Positions 57,381 to 64,000 of a stretch of DNA of 64,000 bases are shown in pieces. The notes under the pieces are model-generated. The model did no database searches. It had not been told where the DNA came from and saw only the letters and a list, made by a program, of their open reading frames with translations. The position numbers and the translations under genes were made by a program. How positions within the stretch are numbered: the first letter of the stretch is position 1; each line of letters starts with the position of its first letter. The stretch spans positions 44,331,233 through 44,395,232 of the forward strand of contig OX393561.1 of assembly GCA_947652115.1 (NCBI GenBank). Reading direction: 5' to 3'. This stretch comes from Blastomussa wellsi (lineage: Eukaryota; Cnidaria; Anthozoa; Scleractinia; Plerogyridae).

Positions 57381-57717
57381 GACCCGTACGCGGAATTATC
57401 GTCAACGTGGTCGTGGTTTAGACATTCAGAAATGGTTGGGCAAGACGGGGATCGAATTTCACTGGCCTGGATACCAGTACATGGGGCCTGGGACCAAGTT
57501 AGCTAAGAGACTGAAGCGTGGAGACCCAGGTATCAATCGACTGGACAAGATTGCCAAACAGCATGACATTGATTACAGTCATGCTAAGAATTTGAGAGAC
57601 AAGTGGAAAGCCGACGCTAAAATGATCAAGGCCATGGATAAGTTACCCGGCAGCAAAACGATGACTGAAAAGATTGTCAAGAGAATCATGCAAGCCAAGA
57701 AAAAGTTAAAATTGTAA
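57367..57717 (+). CDS. Phospholipase A2-like protein (parvovirus-VP1 type domain, 116 aa)
   Basis: Shows the calcium-loop motif 'YMGPGT' (Y38-G42 region) in 'WPGYQYMGPGTKL' and the catalytic His-Asp in 'IAKQHDIDYSHAK' (H66, D67). The continuation 'LRDKWKADAKMI' matches the PLA2-like domain found in parvovirus VP1 and in Mavericks. Expected to breach endosomal membranes during entry. A basic N-terminus with 'RQRGRGLD' precedes the domain. It is the last gene of the + strand block; AATAAA follows at 57752. Intact. Confidence 0.88.
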   Translation: MTRPKTRTRNYRQRGRGLDIQKWLGKTGIEFHWPGYQYMGPGTKLAKRLKRGDPGINRLDKIAKQHDIDYSHAKNLRDKWKADAKMIKAMDKLPGSKTMTEKIVKRIMQAKKKLKL

Positions 57718-57751
57718 TAATCAATTTCTCCTTTTGGAGTTCGTGTTATTC

Positions 57752-57757
57752 AATAAA
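57752..57757 (+). terminator. Polyadenylation signal AATAAA after the PLA2-like gene
   Basis: AATAAA about 35 bases after the stop, preceded by a small CTCC-TTTT-GGAG hairpin. Ends the second + strand unit. Confidence 0.6.
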
Positions 57758-57898
57758 CGGTATAAATTAAACTTCAGACTCTTTGTTTTGTTTGAAAGAC
57801 AAATGGTACAGCAGGGAGTACCCCCTATCCCTCGTCACCTTGATGGTTGTTAACCACGTGATATTGCGTACCCCCTATCCCGGTCTTTTTATTGCTTC

Positions 57899-58222
57899 TT
57901 AACCGACCATTGTCTGTTCTTTTGCGCATATCCGTTTATAAGTCAATTGGTCTTGAGAGGATTCCCATCTGGGTTCAATGATGTGGACATGGAAAATGGT
58001 GACACCTTGTTGGAATTGTAAATAGTTTTCCCAAGCCACACACCACGCTGGACATTGCTGCTGTTTATGGGCGTACTCCACTAAGGGAGTGGACACAGGT
58101 CCCTCTTGTAAAGAATTAGGATTTTTTAATAAATACAATTGTTTCTCATTTGAATGACATTTGACTAGATTGACATATCGGACGAGTCTGAGAGACCGAT
58201 CCCAGGCCTTCGAGTCCAGTGG
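57899..58222 (-). pseudogene. Open minus-strand fragment without start codon, unrecognised
   Basis: An open frame of 107 codons between two stops, with no ATG. It has a protein-like composition: 'WDRSLRLVRYVNLVKCHS', 'QLYLLKNPNSLQEGP' and 'CPAWCVAWENYLQFQQ'. Either the 3' end of a truncated gene cut off near the right inverted repeat, or a terminal exon. No family recognised. Confidence 0.35.
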
Positions 58223-58305
58223 TCAATTTTCTCACTCCAAAACAAACTCCTATGGGAACCCGGGACCTAGTTTCCAGGTTTCACTGCTGCTCAGGGAGCC
58301 GCTAC

Positions 58306-58403
58306 CTCCTGATTGGTTGAAAATAACCTCCGCCATCTTGGATTTGGAAAACAATAGAGTCTATTGTTCTCGAAACAATAGCCTATTTGTCTTTTCTCGG
58401 CTC
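58306..58403 (-). repeat. Partial tandem copy of the right inverted repeat
   Basis: Repeats the 'CCTGATTGGTTGAAA', 'GCCATCTTGGATTTGGAAAA' and 'CAATAGAGTCTATTGTTCTC' blocks of the adjoining 58404-58533 copy as a unit of about 98 bp. The left end has only one unit. Confidence 0.8.
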
Positions 58404-58533
58404 CTGATTGGTTGAAATTTGTGGCGGCCATCTTGGATTTGGAAAACAATAGAGTCTATTGTTCTCGAAACAATAGCCTATTGTCTTTCTCGGCTCCTGA
58501 TTGGTTACTGCCCCTATGAGCCATGTATACTAC
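58404..58533 (-). repeat. 130-bp inverted repeat, right copy
   Basis: Reverse complement of 49112-49241, ending CTATGAGCCATGTATACTAC at 58533. It faces inward to the PLA2-like gene. The polymerase gene lies outside it. No duplication of flanking bases matches the left end. Confidence 0.85.
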
Positions 58534-59235
58534 ATATCCGAAGATGAGACCAGTAGTAAAGGGGGTTAAACCAGGGCCCTGCCTGATTTTGACGTCATAA
58601 TGTATGCAAATTGAAAAATGTTATAAGGCTTTGTATGAAGCGCTGCAGGGGTTCTGACGTCATTTTGACGTCATATGCATAAAAAATCAAGTTAATGAGC
58701 AAAATGTGGAAATTTCAAAAACCATTACAAAATTTGAATTTTGGCGGGCAAATTTGAAAATTTGAATGTTATCACGTGATCGCCACATGTGGAAACCCAG
58801 CCTCGACAGAGGACCTGGGACCTGTCTTACCGATTTCCGTGGCAGCCGCAAAACGTCATAGTTACAAATCAATCAATAAAAAAGAGCGGGAAAATGGTAC
58901 TCACGGAGCGTAGAGGTCAACACTGCAAGACGACATGATGTAAAATGAGTAAGTCGTGGCGGGAACCTAGTGTAGTAAGGCGCGAGAGCCTCGTTTTCAA
59001 GCGACCAATCAGCAACAAGATGACGTAATGGCTTTCCGGTCCCCCACTCCTTAAGGGAGCGTATTATTTTCCAGTCCTTTCGCTAGATGGGGCACTCCTC
59101 GGGGATTGGTTACCCGCGACTCGTGTTGGGATCCCTGACCTAGCGAAAAGAGCAGAAAAGGGTATCGTCGAGGCGCCATCTCGACTCGTTGTAGCCGGAA
59201 CATTAAAAAACTCAACAGAAAACTATTTACAAAAG

Positions 59236-59319
59236 GTGCTGGCATACACAGCCAGCTTCGAGCGACGAAAGCGCGGTGTTTACAAACGATCGCTCCTAAA
59301 AGAGCGGGCCGAAGCCAGG
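59236..59319 (-). repeat. Two-hairpin cassette, copy A (just downstream of PolB stop)
   Basis: Top strand: hairpin GCTGGC-ATACACA-GCCAGC, a CGAGC-rich middle, then CGCTCCTAAAAGAGCG at 59291-59306. About three quarters of the positions match copy B at 63464-63540, and both stems carry a compensatory pair change. On the PolB-sense strand the second hairpin has six base pairs and a UUUA loop. Confidence 0.7.
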
Positions 59320-59334
59320 AATTTAAAGGTTTAA

Positions 59335-62300
59335 TCAGGTATTTAAATTGTCCATATCCACGTCGTCGAGGCTATCCTTGAACCCGTAGGGATAGGAAGC
59401 GAAAGTGTCAAAATCTATCACACGCTTGTCAAAAACTAACCCGTACATTTTGGTTCTTGGACTGACTTTTAAACGCTTGGTAGCACGATTCCTCGTGAAA
59501 AAGTTGGGGTCAGTTACGGCAATGTTTCGTCGCTTGTCTCGCGGATCCGTTAACTCCACTAGTAGATTCTGTTTAACGGCTTGGAAGTTGAGCTGTTCTG
59601 ACCCGCGTACAGACTTGAGAGAAAAACCGCGCACTTTACAACACACGCGTCCTTGATCCGTCACGTAGCTGTAATTCTTGGGACCACCAGACACGAATTC
59701 CTTGATAAAGTCGCCAGGGTAGTCTTTGTCCTCTAGTTCGTCTGTCATCTCTCCCAGAAAGCTGCCGAGAGGAATGTCGGGTTGACCGGGACGCCAGGAG
59801 TAGATGACGGAGTCTGTATCGAAATACAGCACTTGCTCTTGCAGTTGGTGGAGGTAGCTGTACAGCTTCAGACGTGCGTGACAGGTGGTGAACGCTGCCA
59901 CGAAGATGTTAGTGCGGCCATTGTCTATTTGATTTTCTCTCGTGTCCTTGTATACTATCTCTATAGTGTCCTCGCTGTGTATTCGAAAAGACGTAATTTC
60001 TAACAGAGGATCTGATACGTAGTGGAAGAGTTGGGCTGGCGTGTTAATGGCTTCCGTCTTGGTTCGGTCCAAGTTTTCGCCAAACTTTCCCCAGAAGGAG
60101 TTCAGCATAAGTTTAGCCGTGGCTTTCCTTCCAGGGTTTTTTGCTACGTTAGTCAAGCGTATGCCTTCTCTAAATTGATAATCGTCCACATACTGGGTTT
60201 TCTTTTCTTCTGTGTTTGCCCATTTGGGGTATCCGGCAGCCTCTTGCTTGAGTTTTAACCACTTGTTCACGTAGGGACGAAAGAGACCCTTCTGTCTCTG
60301 GTTTTCAGGAAAGTGCCACACCTCGTGGATCTTTTCTATTACGTAACCGCGCCGCACCGCCTCTTCCAGTTCAGGCGTACACCACGTACCGCGGAGAATG
60401 CGCTGCGAGTCGTTGTGGGTACACAGAGGAGATCGCTCGTTAAAGTGTTTTGGCATCTCTTCTTCTACGCAAGCTGCACACAGAGGAAAGGTCAATTTTC
60501 CTCCACATCGGAAAGGCAGCACGGGATGATATAGGTTGTAGGGAGGAAGCACGTCCACGTCAGCTATGCCAAAGAAGGACGAGATGGAAGCGGTGGCGGG
60601 ACGAGTGATGATGGTAGGATGACCTGTCGGGTACTCGCCGTACTTGTTTACCCACGGGTACAACGAGGTGACGTCAACGTACCGGATTTGCTCACCTTGA
60701 GTGGGATCCACTTGCTTGTACAGGGTCACGGCGTTGGTGCGACCTCCAAAGAACGCGTTCCGAGGATTCAAAGGTGACACTAGCTGGAGGTTATCCACAA
60801 AAGACTTGAGATTTTGGTCAGTCTTGAGTTGATGTTCCCATTCACACTCCCAGATGACTTCTACCTTGAAACCGTTAGCGCGGAGAACGTCCTCTTTAGC
60901 TTGCGTTGCCTCGTACGACTCTTGGAAGGTTCTGTCGGATCGTATTTACGAGTGTCGTGTGCGGTACGGATAGCAGGAAGGACATCCGTGCCACAAGCAT
61001 CCGTGGAATTCGTAGACGGTCTTGGTGAGCTCGTCGAAACCGTCTACCAAGTACGATTGGGCTGGCGTGAATACGCGTTTCTCGCCGCCGTTTTTCGCAT
61101 GACGAATGCGGTCAATCGTGAATTCGCTTGTCGGATCGGTCGCTCTTAGATCATCTTCTCGCCACGCTAGCCACTGGAAGGCCTTGAGAGATTGGTTGGT
61201 TTGTGCCCCGTGCCAGCCACCGGGCGGTTCAACGGCAATCGTGTTCTTGGGCAACATCTTCTTTCGCCAGAAGCGATGACAAGCCGAGGCGATTGTTATG
61301 CTTTTTTCGAGAGGACGAAATTCCGCATGGGAGTAGAACTCGTCTTGTAACTTCTCGCACCCCTCTTTGAGTAACTTCACGTCCGATCTACAGTAGGCGA
61401 TCATCTCCTCTTTGAGACTGAAGAGATAGTTAGCTTCTACCTTCTCCTTATGCCAACACTCAAAGTCTTTGTTCTTTTTTGGTGACATGCCTTCTGGATC
61501 GTAATATTCCGCAGGCGGCATGGGTCCTACGTAGTTGCGGTTCTCCTTCTTGTTAAACTTGTGAGGGAAGTATCCCTTACACAGTTCCGTTAGACCAAAC
61601 GTGTCTGGAAAGGCGGCGAGAGGCATGGCCAAGAAACAGGAGGAGTCCACAAACTTGATGTCGCCCGTCTTGAGAGAAACGATTTTGACACCTTGAGTGA
61701 TTTGGTCGACTTCTCTGTGGTGTTCGTAGAGGTAGCGAACCACAAACATGCCGTCGTAGCCTTTAAAGTTGTGAAACACACAAATGACCTGTCTGCCCTC
61801 TCCGTTCTCGTCTTCCGTGAGTGCGTCGAGGAAGTCTATTAGTCGCGCTACGCAATCGGTGCCGTAGAAGTCTACTTGATCGTCTTCTTCCGCGAGCTGA
61901 GCACAGGCGAGTATTGGCGATTGGATACCAGAGGCGTCCGTCTCACATTCTAGATCAGCGTAAACGGTTGCTGGACCTGGTAACTCCACGATCACTGTGT
62001 TCTCGTCCTCGGGATCCACACCCACCACGGTACGATTTCCTACTTCGCTCCGAGACATTTTGCGGGTTTTTGGCTCGTCCTTTTCAGGATCTTCGGGCTG
62101 AATGAAACATTGATGTTTCGCAAGTTCCACCTCCTTTTCGCAGAAGGGACATTTGCCCCATCCACATTTGTGCTGATGATGACGTGCTTTGTTCTTGATA
62201 GTGTTGTCGCAACGCACGTACACTTTGCAGCAGGAGAGGCATTTCCTTGTCGTTTCGCACAAGGAGCGCTGTTTCTTGGATGGCTTGGTCGCATGGAAAC

Positions 62301-63627
62301 GTTTACAGTTCTCGCCAAAGAACTTGCGGTTGCACGTGGTACAGGGTACGGAAGGCGTCGCTCCTTTCTTGTAATCGGGGCAGTCTTTCCTTTCGCAGGA
62401 ATAGCAGTACTTACCGTTGCACGGGTGGTGAGCGATGTCTTCGGTGCTATATCCTCTGTTACAGTCGTCGCAAAAGTAAGACTTGTTCAGAAAACCTTTA
62501 AACGAATTGCATCCGTGATAATGACCGTCTACTTTTATCAGCCTGATCTTTTTCTCGCAATCCACAGGACCTTGATAGATTATCATGTGCGGCTTGTCCA
62601 CGCTCAGCACCTTGATCTGGTAACCGGGTAGAGAAGTCTGAAACAGTTCGAGTTCGGTAATACCGCAAGGTCCTTCAGGTACACCCGCTTTTTGATGTAG
62701 CTCTTTGGCTAGTCTTTGCTGTAAGGGACGTCCTCGCTGTAGGTTCTTGTAATCTTTACTTGTCGCACCACCATCTGCAAACGCTTTCATGGTGACGATT
62801 GCTCTCGCACAACACAGTTGATCTGTGTTCTTAATCTGTATTACTGACTGTTTCCTCTTTAAGGTTTCTTCGATGATGCGACGACCGGGCTTGTAGCGTT
62901 TGAAACCTGCACCAGGTCCTGGCGTTCGCACGATGGTCGTTTCTACGTCGTAGAGGTCTTCAGGCTGAAACGATTGATTCGAATTTAGTTGGGTAGCGAG
63001 TTTTTGCAAGTACATGTCCAATCGTTCGCTTCCCTCCTCAAACTCTTGCACGGTGAAGTTAACAGACCTGTAAGCATGCTTGTAAGTGTTGGAGTTCATC
63101 GAGAAGAAAACTTGGTGATGAGGTCGAAGATCCGCCGTATTGCCCAAGGTGGTGTTAATGGAGCGACGCAAGGCATCTGTTAGTTCCTTGCCCACGTTAT
63201 CTTTTGCGGTATTTTCTCTAAGTGTCTTTAATTTTAATTGATGACGAACTTGGGAAGCCGCGCTTTTCCACTGACGAGGAGGCAACGTGGACCTTTGCAC
63301 GAAGTCAAACAGCGGAGTTACGGCACCGCCACCAATCATGAAAGCATCGTTGTCAGGGTGGAGGAGGTAGTTATCGCCTTCCTCGTCGAACAGGTCTTCA
63401 TCCAAGATGGCATCTACGGCGGGATCAAACAGCCGCTCGTCGTCGTCTTCACGTTTTCTTTTTGTGCCGGCATGCACAGCCGGCGACCGAGCTACAAAAC
63501 GCGAATTAAAATCGTTCCTAAAGGAACGGGCCCAAGCCGGAACTGAACTAGAACGTAATAATCGTCCTACAGTTTGACGAATAGGACTTGCAGACCTTGC
63601 TCTTCTTGTTCCTCTTGATGTGTTCAT
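59335..63627 (-). pseudogene. Protein-primed-type family B DNA polymerase, one in-frame TAA
   Basis: Replicates the element. Reading from ATG at 63627, a basic N-terminus leads to a module with C272-C273 and 'VDGHYHGCNSFKGFL', then Cys/His zinc motifs (about 386-508). The 3'-5' exonuclease follows: ExoI D558/E560 ('YADLECE'), ExoII N620/D625 ('FHNFKGYDG') and ExoIII Y745/D749 ('YCRSDV'). After 893 codons a TAA (60946-60948) interrupts. The same frame then stays open to 59335 with palm motifs A ('DVTSLYP'), B ('KLMLNSFWGKFG') and C ('YFDTDSV'). The segment after the TAA has no good ATG, so it is not a separate gene. Nonsense mutation, sequencing error and readthrough all remain possible. Convergent with the capsid genes. 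Confidence 0.92.
63464..63540 (-). repeat. Two-hairpin cassette, copy B (inside PolB N-terminal codons)
   Basis: Top strand: hairpin GCCGGC-ATGCACA-GCCGGC and hairpin CGTTCCTAAAGGAACG (63513-63528). It encodes residues of about 30-54 of the polymerase ORF. Copy A near 59.3 kb keeps the folds with different bases. Confidence 0.7.
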
Positions 63628-63671
63628 GGTGAGGCCTGAACTAAGTTTGAAATTGGTGCCACTGCTCTTCT

Positions 63672-63680
63672 CCTTTTATA
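63672..63680 (-). promoter_or_regulatory. TATA box of the PolB promoter
   Basis: On the minus strand TATAAAAGG about 45 bases before the ATG. CCAAT-type 'CGATTGGTGCATTT' and 'TGATTGGTGCATTT' repeats lie upstream, with the 15-mer CTCTATTGTTTTTCA (63718-63732) shared with the left promoter. Confidence 0.6.
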
Positions 63681-63913
63681 TTTTGACGGATCGAAATGCA
63701 CCAATCGCCTTTGAGTCTGAAAAACAATAGAGAATCCAAATGCACCAATCACCTTCAAACACTAAAACAATAAATGGCGTCAAAGTAAAAAAGAACGGGA
63801 AATGGGAGACTGTAGAGATAGGTTGTACCCCTGAGGGTCGAGAGGGAATGGATACTAAATAGCTACTCCTATATGAGTAGCACTTGTTACAATCACGCTT
63901 TCACGCTAATCAA

Positions 63914-64000
63914 ATGCCGTACAAGGAAAAGAAAAGGGAGGCAAGAAAAAGATGGAGGAAGGAAAATCCAGGAAAAGAAAACAGAAATAACAAGGAAGAC
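63914..64000 (+). CDS. Start of a basic ORF leaving the window (29+ codons)
   Basis: ATG at 63914, open to the window edge. The product begins MPYKEKKREARKRWRKEN. This kind of N-terminus often precedes HNH or GIY-YIG endonuclease domains in phages and large DNA viruses, but the domain itself is not visible. It is divergent from PolB with about 290 bases between the two starts. Shows the element, or an adjoining one, continues to the right. Confidence 0.5.
   Translation, partial: MPYKEKKREARKRWRKENPGKENRNNKED

Larger units (their letters stand above)
57758..59334. other. Convergent intergenic region of the element
   Basis: Holds the 107-codon minus-strand fragment, the right inverted repeat with its partial tandem copy and an AT-rich stretch with repeated TGACGTCA-type CRE motifs (58.59-58.68 kb). 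A foldback follows at 59078-59158 ('CTTTCGCTAG' and 'CTAGCGAAAAG'), then the hairpin cassette at 59236-59319. No other gene is seen. Confidence 0.6.
49112..64000. mobile_element. Maverick/Polinton (adintovirus-like) element, right end outside the window
   Basis: A dense set of about 18 mostly intronless ORFs contains the full signature of the group: chromodomain integrase, double-jelly-roll major capsid, penton-like minor capsid, adenain-like protease, FtsK/HerA-type ATPase and family B polymerase. The base composition is visibly less AT-rich than the host flanks. The capsid block reads + and PolB reads -, convergent near 58-59 kb. The left border is taken as the outer end of the 130-bp inverted repeat. 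A new ORF at 63914 shows the element, or a neighbour element, continues to the right. In-frame TAA codons in two core genes suggest an inactive copy. Confidence 0.9.

Noticed and set aside
59236..59319. Hammerhead or other self-cleaving ribozyme
   Set aside because: The CUGANGA and GAAA core of a hammerhead is absent on both strands, and I cannot match the fold to another known ribozyme.
60798..60946. Polymerase as two separate genes
   Set aside because: The downstream part has no ATG at its start, and the frame is continuous across a single TAA, so it is one interrupted gene.
60814..63546. Several + strand ORFs of 60-173 codons opposite PolB
   Set aside because: Antisense shadows of the polymerase frame; the polymerase motifs on the minus strand explain the open frames.
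1..64000. CRISPR arrays, rRNA genes, prokaryotic operons
   Set aside because: No regularly spaced direct repeats with unique spacers, no rRNA-like sequence, and spliced animal genes dominate.

Overview
The window looks like nuclear DNA of an intron-rich early-branching animal, most likely an anthozoan cnidarian such as a stony coral. This is an inference. It rests on AT-rich sequence, short introns that keep positions seen in vertebrate genes, and a repeat load of tRNA-derived SINEs, DIRS, Penelope and many foldback MITEs. No species can be named from the sequence alone.

Left part (1-49.1 kb, host). Fifty coding exons of a FANCA (Fanconi anaemia core complex) orthologue run on the + strand from 1011 to the stop at 31693. 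The N-terminus lies off the left edge. All exon phases chain into one open frame of about 1,350 codons, provided one weak donor near 28.27 kb is used. Three further + strand genes follow: a four-exon EF-hand protein (33395-36161), the first two coding exons of NDUFB9 (39269-39744) whose 3' exons I cannot find, and a six-exon gene resembling ciliary/sperm microtubule inner proteins (43311-47417). Introns and spacers hold a decayed DIRS-type retroelement with a SINE nested in it, three Penelope-like fragments, several tRNA-SINEs, foldback elements (some with target-site duplications), a 96-bp tandem repeat and an AGCAC-type satellite.

Right part (49.1-64 kb, mobile/viral). This is a Maverick/Polinton (adintovirus-like) element. 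The + strand carries, in order: an unknown 95-aa ORF, an integrase with chromodomain, penton-like minor capsid, two small basic proteins, double-jelly-roll major capsid, adenain-like protease, a tRNA-like Pol III unit, an FtsK/HerA-type packaging ATPase, a two-TM protein, an adenovirus pX/mu-like protein, three more basic or coiled-coil proteins, a 205-aa protein and a PLA2-like protein. Most genes overlap their neighbours by ATGA or TAATG junctions. A protein-primed-type family B DNA polymerase lies on the - strand (63627-59335), convergent with the capsid cluster. A new + strand ORF begins divergently at 63914 and leaves the window.

How it fits together. Integrase inserts the element, PolB copies it, and the protease would mature the small GG-containing basic proteins. 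The ATPase would package DNA into a capsid built from the major and minor capsid proteins, and the PLA2-like protein would help membrane passage. This copy is probably not intact: in-frame TAA codons interrupt both the conserved N-terminus of the major capsid gene and the polymerase. The most unusual points are a 130-bp inverted repeat that brackets the integrase-capsid block but excludes PolB, the tRNA-like unit, and an 80-bp two-hairpin cassette present twice with compensatory base changes.
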